64,000 nt of DNA from JAPULR01 sp965238215 (lineage in GTDB: Bacteria; Chloroflexota; Dehalococcoidia; Lucifugimonadales; GCA-2712585). Each line of letters starts with the position of its first letter. Positions within the stretch are counted from its first letter, which is position 1. Positions 42,607 to 51,373 of this stretch are shown in pieces. Made by a program: the position numbers and the translations under genes. Under the pieces are notes generated by a model. That model did not search any database. It was not told where the DNA came from and saw nothing but the letters and a program-made list of their open reading frames with translations. The stretch is from contig OZ250180.1 in assembly GCA_965238215.1 (NCBI GenBank), positions 1,302,001 to 1,366,000 on the forward strand, given 5' to 3'.

Positions 42607-43158
42607 ATAGTCCGCGAATATAGAGTCAACCAGGCCATCAGGTCATCCAGTGTGCGAGTCATCGACAGCGATGGTGCGCAGAAGGGCATCATGTCCATTC
42701 AGGACGCCCTCAACATGGCACGGCTGAAAAACCTGGACCTGGTGGAGGTTTCGTCCACGGCCAAGCCGCCCGTTTGCCGCATCCTGGACTATGGGAAGCT
42801 TCGATACCTGCACGCCAAGAAGGTTAAAGAGTCCAAGAAGTCCCAGAAATCCAACACTATGCGAGAGGTCCGCTTCCGCCCCAACATCGGCGAACACGAT
42901 CTGGAAGCCAAGACCCGAAAGGTCAAAAAGCTCCTGGGGGAAGGCATCAAGGTCCGGGTAGCGGTGTTCTTCCGTGGTCGAGAAATGACCCACCCGGAGC
43001 TTGGCATGGCCCTTCTCAGGCGGGTGGCCGATCAGCTCAAGGAAGAGGCCAAGCTGGAGCGCCCGCCCACCATGGAAGGTAGAGCCTTGGCCATCATCCT
43101 AACACCCAACGCCACGGTCAAGCCCGGCAGGAAGCCCGCAGAGGTAAAGAATGCCTAA
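42607..43158 (+). CDS. infC: Translation initiation factor IF-3
   Basis: 183 residues when read from the ATA at 42607, close to the 180 of E. coli IF-3. N-terminal domain REYRVNQAIRSSSVRVID...LVEVSSTAKPPVCRILDYGK, linker rich in K, C-terminal RFRPNIGEHDLEAKTRKVKKLLGEGIKVRVAVFFRGREMTHPELG. IF-3 binds the 30S subunit and rejects non-canonical starts. An AUA/AUC start would let it regulate itself, as known for AUU in E. coli. A GTG at 42556 opens the same frame but lies upstream of the predicted transcript start. It overlaps rpmI by 8 nt. Confidence 0.93.
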   Translation: MVREYRVNQAIRSSSVRVIDSDGAQKGIMSIQDALNMARLKNLDLVEVSSTAKPPVCRILDYGKLRYLHAKKVKESKKSQKSNTMREVRFRPNIGEHDLEAKTRKVKKLLGEGIKVRVAVFFRGREMTHPELGMALLRRVADQLKEEAKLERPPTMEGRALAIILTPNATVKPGRKPAEVKNA

Positions 43159-43351
43159 GCTGAAAACTCACAAGGGCGCGAGAGCCCGATTTCACGTCAC
43201 CGGTACCGGGAAGCTTCTGCGACGCAAGGGCATGAGCAGCCATCTACGGCGCAAGAAGCCCAAGAGGGTGAGGCGGACCTTCGACAAGAAACTGCCCGTG
43301 AGCAAGGGCATGGTAAAGAACCTGAAGAGGCTAATGCCCAACAGCCTCTGA
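43151..43351 (+). CDS. rpmI: Ribosomal protein L35
   Basis: 66 residues, basic. PKLKTHKGARARFHVTGTGKLLRRKG and SSHLRRKKPKRVRR are diagnostic of bL35. It overlaps the infC stop by 8 nt, so it is translationally coupled. The ~90 nt after it, before rplT, could form a leader, but no clear L20 operator fold was seen. Confidence 0.95.
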   Translation: MPKLKTHKGARARFHVTGTGKLLRRKGMSSHLRRKKPKRVRRTFDKKLPVSKGMVKNLKRLMPNSL

Positions 43352-43441
43352 TCCCACCTTATCAGGAAACGTTTTCTTCCCCGCAGGGGCACCGTTGCTC
43401 CGATATTTTGCAATCCCAACATAACGCATTAGGACGTAACA

Positions 43442-43804
43442 TTGACTAGGGTAAAACGAGGGGTCACCAAACACCGAAGGCACAAGAAGATTCTCGCCCT
43501 TACGCGCGGATACCAGGCGTCGCAAGGGCGTCAGTTTCGCAGAGCCAAAGAAGCCCTCCTCCACGCTTGGAGCCACGCTTACCGGCACCGGCGGGAGAGG
43601 AAGCGAGAATTTCGCCGCCTGTGGATTCTACGGATCAACGCCGCCTCCCGCAGCCTGGGCCTAACCTACGGCCAGTTCATCCACGGTCTGAAGATAGCCA
43701 ACGTGGACTTGGATAGGAAGGTACTGGCCGACACGGCGGTCAGGGATCCCGCCGCATTCGCCCAGTTGGTGACAATAGCTAAAGAGGGGCTAGCTGCGGC
43801 TTAG
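43442..43804 (+). CDS. rplT: Ribosomal protein L20
   Basis: 120 residues. VKRGVTKHRRHKKILALTRGYQ at the N-terminus and RLWILRINAASRSLGLTYGQFIHGLK match bL20 throughout, so the TTG start at 43442 is fixed by homology. It has AGGA upstream. It binds 23S rRNA early in assembly and often represses its own operon. Confidence 0.96.
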   Translation: MTRVKRGVTKHRRHKKILALTRGYQASQGRQFRRAKEALLHAWSHAYRHRRERKREFRRLWILRINAASRSLGLTYGQFIHGLKIANVDLDRKVLADTAVRDPAAFAQLVTIAKEGLAAA

Positions 43805-43972
43805 GGGGGTTGGGGGGTGGCTCTTTGGTCGTTTGAGACCTATTGACAATCAATCACCCTCTACCAATACTTGACCTATTGGGCTGAGTCGTCAATCGGC
43901 TTTGTCCAGTAGGTGAGGCTTGCATTACGTTCAAAGGCATCGACCTAAGCTAAAGGATTGAGAGGTGATACT

Positions 43973-44266
43973 ATGAACGCACCAGATGAAGAAGTTGGGC
44001 GTGTCATGCATCCACCAGAGGTGATTGCCGAACTGAAGAAGAATCAGGAGGCCTATGACGCTGTCAAGGGCCAGATGGAAGTTGAGCATTGGGACAGGAC
44101 GGTCTTACTCCATGACGGCAACGTAGTGGCCATATACAACGACGAGGGAGACGCCTACGATATTGCCTGTGAGAAGTTTGGCCCAGGGCACTTCAGTCTC
44201 CATCGAGTTGGAGAACGTCCCGTAGACCTCGGATTCCATTCTATATTTCTGAGGGCCGGTGACTAG
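43973..44266 (+). CDS. Small DUF5678-like protein paired with a retropepsin-like protease
   Basis: 97 residues from the ATG at 43973 (GAGAGGTGAT upstream). The middle part, WDRTVLLHDGNVVAIYNDEGDAYDIACEKFGPGHFSLHRV, has the beta-beta-alpha-beta layout of DUF5678-type proteins that are often encoded beside clan AA proteases. The resemblance is by eye. An N-terminal helix is rich in E and K. The role is unknown. Its stop lies 2 nt before the protease GTG, so the pair forms one cassette. Confidence 0.65.
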   Translation: MNAPDEEVGRVMHPPEVIAELKKNQEAYDAVKGQMEVEHWDRTVLLHDGNVVAIYNDEGDAYDIACEKFGPGHFSLHRVGERPVDLGFHSIFLRAGD

Positions 44267-44268
44267 GA

Positions 44269-44685
44269 GTGCCATCGTTTTCTCAACGGGTTGTTGACAA
44301 CCAGATTATCATTTTTGTTGATGTGTCGCGGGGGTCGGAAGAGCCGGCAATTCAATTTCGCGGACTCTTGGATACAGGCGCACAGCTAACGGCTGTATCT
44401 CCGAAAGTCGTACAGAATTTAAGTCTTGTGCCTATAAGGGCTACCACCCTAACCGTAGCTTCCGGTGCATCAATCACAACCCACCAGTATCGCGCCAGGG
44501 TAGATATTCCGATAGATTACAACCAGTCTTATCCCTCGGAGTCTGGCCGCTTCCTCATGGGCAAACAACTCTCTGTTGCCAGGCTTCCGTATCAGCCTGA
44601 AGACTATGATGTGCTTTTGGGCATGGACCTCATCGGCACTTTCCATATGACGATCTATCAGAATTGGATCATCCTGAGCAACTGA
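44269..44685 (+). CDS. Retropepsin-like aspartic protease
   Basis: 138 residues, a single aspartic protease lobe. Active-site motif GLLDTGAQLTAVSPKVV with Asp-Thr-Gly-Ala, then VPIRATTLTVASGASITTHQYRARVDIPI, and the second hydrophobic motif DVLLGMDLIGTFHMTIYQNWIIL. Like retroviral proteases it must form a dimer to be active. There is no signal peptide. GTG start. Such clan AA genes are widespread in cyanobacteria and Chloroflexota with no settled function. Base use is more A/T-rich than in the neighbours. Confidence 0.82.
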   Translation: MPSFSQRVVDNQIIIFVDVSRGSEEPAIQFRGLLDTGAQLTAVSPKVVQNLSLVPIRATTLTVASGASITTHQYRARVDIPIDYNQSYPSESGRFLMGKQLSVARLPYQPEDYDVLLGMDLIGTFHMTIYQNWIILSN

Positions 44686-44819
44686 ATGACGGCCAAGAAG
44701 GGAGAGAAGGCGAAACGGAATAGGCCGCCGAATTCCTTGAGTGAACATCGCCAGGGAGGGTTAGGCGGCGGCTTAGGGGTTTTTGGGGGGGAATCTGCGC
44801 CGCATTCGGACTGGTCAAT

Positions 44820-45677
44820 TTGGTGAGCCAACGTAAACACTCGTCAGCATCGGTGGAGTCTGTCGATGTCCTGTACAAATACGTCGATGCTAAGAGAGCG
44901 CTCACCAATATTCCAGAGGTTGGTGACGGGACACTACGTGCGACTCAACCAGCGGCCCTTAACGACCCGTTCGAATGTGCTGTTAGAGCTTTCTTCGTCA
45001 TTCGGGACGAAGAAAGAGAGAATCGCGAGCTAGCGAAGGTTCTCACCGAAATCAACAAAAGCACACCCGTCACTAAGGCGTCTGTGCATTGCGCGAGAGG
45101 AAAGTACGGCAGCCTATTTGCCCGGCAATTGTTTGCAGAGCAGGTTTCAACAAGGTTCGGCATTGTTTCTTTTACTACACGTCCTTTTCATCCGCTGATG
45201 TGGTCTCATTACACCGTTGATGGCTCCGGCTTCGTCATAGGTTACAACGTTAAGGAACTCAGCAAACTTGCTGGCAAAGAAGGATACCTAAGAGAAGTGA
45301 CCTACGGCGACAAGCTACCCCCGATCCTTGACTATGTTGTCTTGCATTGTCCAGAATCCAATCTTCTAAAAATTCTTTCCAGCAAGAGTAACCACTGGTC
45401 TTATGAATGCGAATGGCGTTTGATAGTAGAGCTCAACAGGACCATTGGCACCGGCAAAAGGGACCGGCACAGTCAACCCATAAATCTGGTTCAGATACCA
45501 AACGAGGCAGTCGTAAGCGTTTACTACACTGAGAGAACTCCCCGCGAATCGGTCGAGTCGATCAGAGAACGCTTGGCAGACAAGAACAATCGATACACGG
45601 CGAAAGCCCCACAGAAGTTGGTCCTGTCCACTACTTCATACGGTTACGAAATAGCTGGAAAAGAATGCCTGTCGTAG
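44820..45677 (+). CDS. DUF2971 domain protein
   Basis: 285 residues. DUF2971 marks: LYKYVDAKRALTNI, LRATQPAALNDPFECAV, FGIVSFTTRPFHPLMWSHYTVDGSGFVIGYNV and a late KSNHWSYECEWRLIVEL. The function is unknown; such genes are common in defence-like and mobile regions. The start is TTG 44820 or GTG 44823, both without a visible ribosome site. A/T-rich codons differ from the flanking genes, which suggests transfer. Confidence 0.82.
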   Translation: MVSQRKHSSASVESVDVLYKYVDAKRALTNIPEVGDGTLRATQPAALNDPFECAVRAFFVIRDEERENRELAKVLTEINKSTPVTKASVHCARGKYGSLFARQLFAEQVSTRFGIVSFTTRPFHPLMWSHYTVDGSGFVIGYNVKELSKLAGKEGYLREVTYGDKLPPILDYVVLHCPESNLLKILSSKSNHWSYECEWRLIVELNRTIGTGKRDRHSQPINLVQIPNEAVVSVYYTERTPRESVESIRERLADKNNRYTAKAPQKLVLSTTSYGYEIAGKECLS

Positions 45678-45800
45678 GGACGACCAAATATCGCTTTCTA
45701 CTCACTCTCCCTAATGGCCTTCACCACCCTCGACCAGCGCTTTACCCTACCGACATCGCCGTAAGAAGTGTCGCCGCCTGCCCCCTGCCGATAGGCGGCC

Positions 45801-46736
45801 CTACAGTCGAGCGTTGTTTGCAGCCGCAGACTCGATGTCCTTCTCCATGCCCCACCCCCTCTCCCGCGTAAAAGGCAAAAGGGTTGCGGTTACGAGGGCG
45901 GCCCAGACGAGGGTGGCGAGGGCTACGTGGAGGGCACGTAGGGCTGTTGGGAGGCCCCACCAGACCGTCAGCGCGCCCACTAGGACTTGCAGGGCGAAGA
46001 TTCCGAGGGCAAGCAGCGTCATGAACCTTACGTCCCGTCGCGGCAGCGAACGCCACGCCGACCATGCTGCCGCCCCCAGGAGGAGCACGGCCACCACAGA
46101 CGCCAGCCGGTGGGCTACGTGGATGAGGGGCAGTTCGGAGACCACAAAGAACTTCCCGCCCTGGCATAGCGGCCACTGGTTGCAGGCTCCCGCCGCCCCG
46201 CTCAACGCCACGTAGGACCCCGTTAGAATCAGCAGGAGCACGCCCACAGCCGCAACAGCCGAAAGCAGGACTCGTCCATCAAGTCGACGGTTTGCCAGAG
46301 AAAGGCCGCGCCAGGCATCGAGGCACACCAGCGCAAAGCAGGCGAGAAGGGCCTGGGCCATGGCCATGTGGATCATCACGATGTGAGACTCCAGCTCCGT
46401 CAGCACCGCGGCGCCGCCCAGCGCGCTCTGTCCGATGACCATCACAAAACCAAAGAGGGCAGGACGGAAGATCCACTGCCGGGAGCGATAGCGTCGCCAG
46501 GCCACCACCAACGTCGCCAGCACCAGCAGACCAACGACGGATGCCAACAGACGGTGGGAATACTCGATAAGAGTTGCCGCGTCCGCCGGGGGGATAATAC
46601 GTCCGTGGCACAGGGGCCAGTCGGGGCAGCCCAGGCCGGACTCGGTAATTCGGACCACACCGCCCAGTACAATCAGGGCAAAGACGCCTATCAGGGTTGC
46701 AAGGGTCAGGTACCGAAAGTGCGGGCCAGTTTCCAC
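45801..46736 (-). CDS. ctaA: Heme A synthase (COX15/CtaA)
   Basis: 311 residues, 8 membrane helices in two related halves. Heme-ligand histidines lie in EYSHRLLAS, ESHIVMIHMAMAQ, HVAHRLASV and ALHVALA. Two Cys pairs, GLGCPDWPLCHG and GACNQWPLCQG, face outside. Oxidises heme O to heme A for the cytochrome oxidase encoded just upstream. GTG start with GGGGG nearby. The protein ends in a short polar tail. Confidence 0.94.
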   Translation of the reverse strand: METGPHFRYLTLATLIGVFALIVLGGVVRITESGLGCPDWPLCHGRIIPPADAATLIEYSHRLLASVVGLLVLATLVVAWRRYRSRQWIFRPALFGFVMVIGQSALGGAAVLTELESHIVMIHMAMAQALLACFALVCLDAWRGLSLANRRLDGRVLLSAVAAVGVLLLILTGSYVALSGAAGACNQWPLCQGGKFFVVSELPLIHVAHRLASVVAVLLLGAAAWSAWRSLPRRDVRFMTLLALGIFALQVLVGALTVWWGLPTALRALHVALATLVWAALVTATLLPFTRERGWGMEKDIESAAANNARL

Positions 46737-46783
46737 ACAGCCCCCTAATCCACGCGCCGGTGGTTATCTTGCCGTTGAAGGGT

Positions 46784-47461
46784 CTAGCGGAGAGTGAGGA
46801 GATACTCCACGACGATTTCAATCTCCTCGTCCGTCATAGATTCGAAGATGGGCAGCATCACGTCGTTATACTCCGGCACTATGAACGCTCCAGGTTCTTT
46901 TACGGATTGGCGAATATACTCCTCGGCGCTCAAGCCCGCAACCCGAGTTTCCGCCCTGGTCGCCACCCCGTCGAGACCGGGGCCGATGATGCCCACGGCG
47001 CCCGTAACTCCTTCGATGGTGTGGCAGCCGCCGCAGCCCTTCTCCACGAATATGGTCGACCCGTCCCTCACAGGAGGCGGAGTGGCAGTACCCATAAATG
47101 TCACTTCGGGTGTGGGCGCAGGCGCAGCCATAACCGGCGGTGGGTTGCCGATGTCGAAGTTATTGAAGAGGGTTATTAGCCCCAGCACCACGCCAATGGC
47201 CAATGCCAGACCGAGGGTAAAGAACGTTGAGAATAACTTGTGGTCGTACCGCAGGTGCATGAAGAACATGACCACCAGCACGAACTTCAGCAACGATAGT
47301 ACGACAAAGACGGTCACCAGCAGCCAACTGACGACGTTCAGGTAGAAGGCCCCCACCTCCACCCCGGTAATGACGGCGAGAACGAAGCCAACGAAGAGAT
47401 AAACCGAAACGCGCGGCAGCGGCTTTTCGTCGGGATGGCGGTGCCCCTGCATAGCATCCAT
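46784..47461 (-). CDS. Cytochrome oxidase subunit IV fused to a cytochrome c domain
   Basis: About 225 residues. The first ~100 form three membrane helices of the caa3 subunit IV (CtaF) type, with FVLVVMFFMHLRYDHKLF. A linker rich in P leads to a cytochrome c domain with the heme site GCGGCHTIEG and a late Met (NDVMLPIF) as the likely axial ligand. The start is ATG 47461 (or 47453), 4 nt after subunit III. Fusion of cytochrome c to subunit IV is unusual. Subunit II in the same operon also carries a cytochrome c domain. Confidence 0.85.
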   Translation of the reverse strand: MDAMQGHRHPDEKPLPRVSVYLFVGFVLAVITGVEVGAFYLNVVSWLLVTVFVVLSLLKFVLVVMFFMHLRYDHKLFSTFFTLGLALAIGVVLGLITLFNNFDIGNPPPVMAAPAPTPEVTFMGTATPPPVRDGSTIFVEKGCGGCHTIEGVTGAVGIIGPGLDGVATRAETRVAGLSAEEYIRQSVKEPGAFIVPEYNDVMLPIFESMTDEEIEIVVEYLLTLR

Positions 47462-47465
47462 CTCC

Positions 47466-48095
47466 CTAAGCCACCTCAGCACAGCTCAGACCAATGGCCC
47501 CCACCAGGTAGACCACGGTGAAGATTACTATCCAAACGATATCCACGAAGTGCCAGTACAGGCCGGCAATGTCCACGTTCAGAGGATCGCCCACCAGCAG
47601 GTCTCCACGCTTGTAGCTGGTGACTAACAGGGAGAGCAACCATATCACGCCGATGGTCACGTGGACGCCGTGGAATCCGGTCAGCGTGAAGAAGGTAGAA
47701 CCGAACAGGTTGGTGCCAATGGTCAATCCTTCGTTCACAAAGGCCTGGAACTCGTACACCTGGAAGAGGAGGAAAATCGTCCCAAGGACGGCCGTCGCGA
47801 GAATCCATATCCGCGTCTGCTTCATGTCGGCCCGCTCAGCGGCGGCCACGGCCAACACCATTGCCACGCTGCTCATGAGCAGGACGAAAGTGCTCACCGA
47901 CGTTATGGGTATGTCCAGGACGCAGGAGGGCGGGAGCCCGTGGATGAAGTCCGCCTTGTTGCGGTTGATCATGTGGGTGGCTATCAGGGAGCCGAAGAAA
48001 AGGCACTCCGACCCCAGGAAGATCCACATGAGGAGCTTCCGGTGGCTCAACCCCGTGGAGGTGTGATGTTCCGGCGGGTGTACGTTGACGGCCAT
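47466..48095 (-). CDS. ctaE: Cytochrome c oxidase subunit III
   Basis: 209 residues with five membrane helices, the short subunit III of caa3/ba3-type oxidases. Marks: KLLMWIFLGSECLFFGSLIATHM, FLLFQVYEFQAFVNEGLTI, STFFTLTGFHGVHVTIGVIWL and a final YWHFVDIVWIVIFTVVYL. The N-terminus PPEHHTSTGLSHRK is typical. It lies 5 nt after the subunit I stop and is co-transcribed. Confidence 0.95.
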   Translation of the reverse strand: MAVNVHPPEHHTSTGLSHRKLLMWIFLGSECLFFGSLIATHMINRNKADFIHGLPPSCVLDIPITSVSTFVLLMSSVAMVLAVAAAERADMKQTRIWILATAVLGTIFLLFQVYEFQAFVNEGLTIGTNLFGSTFFTLTGFHGVHVTIGVIWLLSLLVTSYKRGDLLVGDPLNVDIAGLYWHFVDIVWIVIFTVVYLVGAIGLSCAEVA

Positions 48096-48100
48096 AGAGG

Positions 48101-49996
48101 TTAGTAGGCCCCCTCTTTCCTGGTCGACTCTGAAGCGTTGGGAGCCGTGGCCGGCTCGAAGGCCCAGCTGTATATCGCGAACAGGGCCAGAATCCCGCCT
48201 ATGACGCTGACGGATATGTGGGAAACCAACCCGCCGGCGATGAGGGTCAGCCCCATGGCCAGTAGGACGGGATAGTAGGAGGGGGTGGGCATGTGGATGT
48301 TATGCTCCTTCTCCTCCATGGCCACCGCCGCTCCCTGCACCTTGGGAATGGGACGTCCGTCCGGGCCTTCGCTGTACTTCTCGGCCCAGAATGCATCTCT
48401 CACTTTCACCGTCGGGATTTCCGCGAAGTTATACTCCGGCGGCGGCGAGGGTATGGACCATTCCAGCGTTCGCGCATCCCAAGGATCGTTGCCTGCCTTC
48501 TTGCCATTGCGGGCGGTCCAGATAACGTTGTGCACGAACACCACGATGCTCAAGCCGATGAGGAAGACCCCGGCCGTCGAGAAGGCGTTCCAGAACTCCC
48601 AGCCGGTCTCGCCACCATAGGTGGCGACGCGGCGGGGCATTCCGTCCAAGCCCAGGAAGTGCATGGGGAAGAAGGTGACGTTCATTCCGATGAAGAAGAG
48701 CCAGAATTGCACCTTACCCAGAAGCTCATTCATTATCCGACCGGTAAATTTCGGCCACCAGTAGTAGATTCCGGCAAATAGGCCCAGGATGCTTCCACCG
48801 AACAACACGTAGTGGAGGTGCGCCACAACGAAGTAGGTGTCGCTCTGCTGGGTGTCCGAAGGAGCCACTGCATGCATGACCCCGCTCAGCCCGCCAATGA
48901 TGAACATGACTATGAACCCAATGGCAAAGAGCATGGAAGTAGTGAACCTAATGGAGCCGCCCCACATGGTGGCAATCCAGTTGAATATCTTAATTCCCGT
49001 CGGCACGGCAATGAACATGGTTATCAGGGCGAAGGCGGAGTTGGCGACGGGGCCCAGGCCCACGGTGAACATGTGGTGGCTCCAGACCCCCCAGCCCATG
49101 AATCCGATGAGCACACCGGAAAACACAACCACGGTGTATCCGAATAGCGGTTTCCTGGAGAACACGGGCAACACTTCCGAAACGATGCCCATAGCAGGCA
49201 GTATGAGTATGTACACTTCCGGATGCCCGAAGGCCCAGAAGAAATGCTGCCACACCAGCGGGTTGGCCCCAGCGGAAACGTCGAAGAACGTGGTGCCGAA
49301 GAGCCGGTCGAACAGCAGAAGCGTCAAGGCTACGGTCAGGACAGGGAAGGCCAGTATCAGCAGGAAAGATATGATTAGCGTCATCCAAGCGAACACGGGC
49401 AGCTTCATCATGCTCATGCCCGGCGCCCTCATGTTTACGATGGTCACTATGAAGTTGAAGGCTGCCGCCAGCGAGGAAATGCCCAGCACCTGCAAACCTA
49501 GAATCCAGTAGTCGACGCCGGACCCACCGGAGTAGATGCTGTCGGTCAATGGCGAATAGCCGAACCAGCCCACGCTGGGGGCGCCACCTGTCAGGAAGCT
49601 CACGTTCAGCAGGATGGCGCCAAAGAGGAACATCCAGTAGCTGAAGGCGTTTAGGCGGGGGAAGGCCACGTCTCTGGCCCCTATCATCAGGGGTATGATG
49701 AAGTTGAAGAAGGCGGCCCCCATGGGCATCACCACCAGGAATATCATGGTGGTGCCGTGCATGGTGAACATCTGGTTGTAGACTTCCGGCGATACCATGG
49801 TGGAATCCGCCGAGGCGAGCTGCAGACGCATGAGGAAGGCTTCGATGCCTCCCAGGATGAAGAATATGAAGGCGGTTACGCCGTAGAGGATGCCGATGCG
49901 CTTGTGGTCGATGGTGGTTATCCAGCCCATCACTCCCGTGGGAGCCACGGGGCGTTTAGCTAGAACTCCACCAATAAGTTCGTTAGCAGCTACCAT
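48101..49996 (-). CDS. ctaD: Cytochrome c oxidase subunit I
   Basis: 631 residues, 12 core membrane helices plus two extra C-terminal helices (about 570-615), as in CtaD of caa3 oxidases. Reduces O2 to water and pumps protons. Heme ligand His in NQMFTMHGTTMIF; CuB His and the cross-linked Tyr in WAFGHPEVYILILPA; further CuB His pair in WSHHMFTVG; and heme a/a3 ligands in YFVVAHLHYVLFGG. The central part of the operon II-I-III-IV(c)-ctaA. Confidence 0.97.
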   Translation of the reverse strand: MVAANELIGGVLAKRPVAPTGVMGWITTIDHKRIGILYGVTAFIFFILGGIEAFLMRLQLASADSTMVSPEVYNQMFTMHGTTMIFLVVMPMGAAFFNFIIPLMIGARDVAFPRLNAFSYWMFLFGAILLNVSFLTGGAPSVGWFGYSPLTDSIYSGGSGVDYWILGLQVLGISSLAAAFNFIVTIVNMRAPGMSMMKLPVFAWMTLIISFLLILAFPVLTVALTLLLFDRLFGTTFFDVSAGANPLVWQHFFWAFGHPEVYILILPAMGIVSEVLPVFSRKPLFGYTVVVFSGVLIGFMGWGVWSHHMFTVGLGPVANSAFALITMFIAVPTGIKIFNWIATMWGGSIRFTTSMLFAIGFIVMFIIGGLSGVMHAVAPSDTQQSDTYFVVAHLHYVLFGGSILGLFAGIYYWWPKFTGRIMNELLGKVQFWLFFIGMNVTFFPMHFLGLDGMPRRVATYGGETGWEFWNAFSTAGVFLIGLSIVVFVHNVIWTARNGKKAGNDPWDARTLEWSIPSPPPEYNFAEIPTVKVRDAFWAEKYSEGPDGRPIPKVQGAAVAMEEKEHNIHMPTPSYYPVLLAMGLTLIAGGLVSHISVSVIGGILALFAIYSWAFEPATAPNASESTRKEGAY

Positions 49997-50096
49997 AGAA
50001 CGCCACCTGCAAAATTCATCCGCGCATCATTCAGGGGAACCGGCATTCGTTCCGGCCCCAGGTGCTTAACATTATACATTCCGAGAGGGACGTCCT

Positions 50097-51188
50097 TCAT
50101 TCCAAGCTCTGCAAGTAGGCCACGAGGGCCGTAATGTCGCTGTCCGAAAGGGCGAGGTCAGGGTTATTGAAGGCGTCGGCAAGCCGGGCCATCCGGTTGC
50201 CGGGCTTCGCTGTCTCCGGATCTTTCAGCCAAGCCGCCAGATTCTCGTCAGTATTCTCGAACAGGGAACCGGCGAAGGAGCTACGGCTGGCAAAGTGGGT
50301 CAGATTGGGAGCGTGGGTCAATGCCTGCCCATCTAAGAAGGACTTGGTCCTGGAATCTCGCATGACCAGAGAGTCCGGCCCGACTACCGTGTGACACACA
50401 ATGCAGCCCTTGACATTGAACACCAGAGACCCATCGGCGGCCAAGCCCTCCGTGGCTCTCCTGGGCGGGGTCTGCTGTTCGGCCACCCACTGTTCCCACT
50501 CCTCCTGCGGCTGGGCTACGACGCGAAGCTTCATGAAGGCGTGGGCAATTCCGCAGAACTCGGCGCACTGACCGTAATAGACCCCCGGCTCCGAAGCTTG
50601 GAACCAGGTTTTGTTGGTCACGTTGGGGATTACGTCGATCTTGCCCGCAAGCTTGGGCACCCAGAAGCTGTGGATTACGTCCGTGGAGTCCACCTTGAAG
50701 CTCACGTCCCGCCCCACCGGCACGTTGAATTCGTTGGCCGTGGTGATGTTGTACTGCGGGTAGACGAACTCAAACCACCACTGGTGGGCGATGACATGCA
50801 CTTGCAGCGGGTCATCGTCCTTGGGCGACTGGAACTCGAAGATAGTCTGCACCGTCATCACGGCCAGAGCTATAAGCAACAGGGCTGGAGCCACGGTCCA
50901 GGCGATCTCCAGCTTCCGGTTGCCGTGAGTCTGCGCAGGAAGACTCGTCCCAGGCCTCTCTCGAAACCGGACAAGGGTGAAGAGGAGAGCGCCCACCACG
51001 ACAATGAAGATGGCAAGGGATGCCCAGAAGATGATCCAGAACAGGTTCAACTGGTACTTTGCTACCGTGCCGGCAGCTTCGAAGGTGGATTGGGGGTGAG
51101 AAGGTGTACAACCTATGAGCAGAATAACCGAGGACAACAAGGCAAAGACCAGGAGCCAGCGGCTGGATAATAGCCTTTGCGGCAACAT
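50097..51188 (-). CDS. ctaC: Cytochrome c oxidase subunit II with cytochrome c domain
   Basis: 363 residues. Lipobox VILLIGC near residue 27, two membrane helices, and a CuA domain with IHSFWVP and the ligand set YYGQCAEFCGIAHAFM. A C-terminal cytochrome c follows, with GCIVCHTVVG and late Met candidates (GNRMARL). This is the caa3 layout, which takes electrons through its own cytochrome c. The first gene of the oxidase operon. The ATG lacks a clear ribosome site. Confidence 0.95.
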   Translation of the reverse strand: MLPQRLLSSRWLLVFALLSSVILLIGCTPSHPQSTFEAAGTVAKYQLNLFWIIFWASLAIFIVVVGALLFTLVRFRERPGTSLPAQTHGNRKLEIAWTVAPALLLIALAVMTVQTIFEFQSPKDDDPLQVHVIAHQWWFEFVYPQYNITTANEFNVPVGRDVSFKVDSTDVIHSFWVPKLAGKIDVIPNVTNKTWFQASEPGVYYGQCAEFCGIAHAFMKLRVVAQPQEEWEQWVAEQQTPPRRATEGLAADGSLVFNVKGCIVCHTVVGPDSLVMRDSRTKSFLDGQALTHAPNLTHFASRSSFAGSLFENTDENLAAWLKDPETAKPGNRMARLADAFNNPDLALSDSDITALVAYLQSLE

Positions 51189-51373
51189 TATCTGCTATCT
51201 ATCATTAAAAGGGGAGTTATGGCTGGGGTTCGTGTGCGAAAAATTTCACTAACTACTCTACCAACAGCCCTTGCCTTAGTCAATAAGGCAAATGGTGGAT
51301 AGCGGATGGTTGCCGGCCTTTAGATTTGATTGTTTGGTTGGCATAGCCAGAACGCTAATCCTTCTCACGAGAG

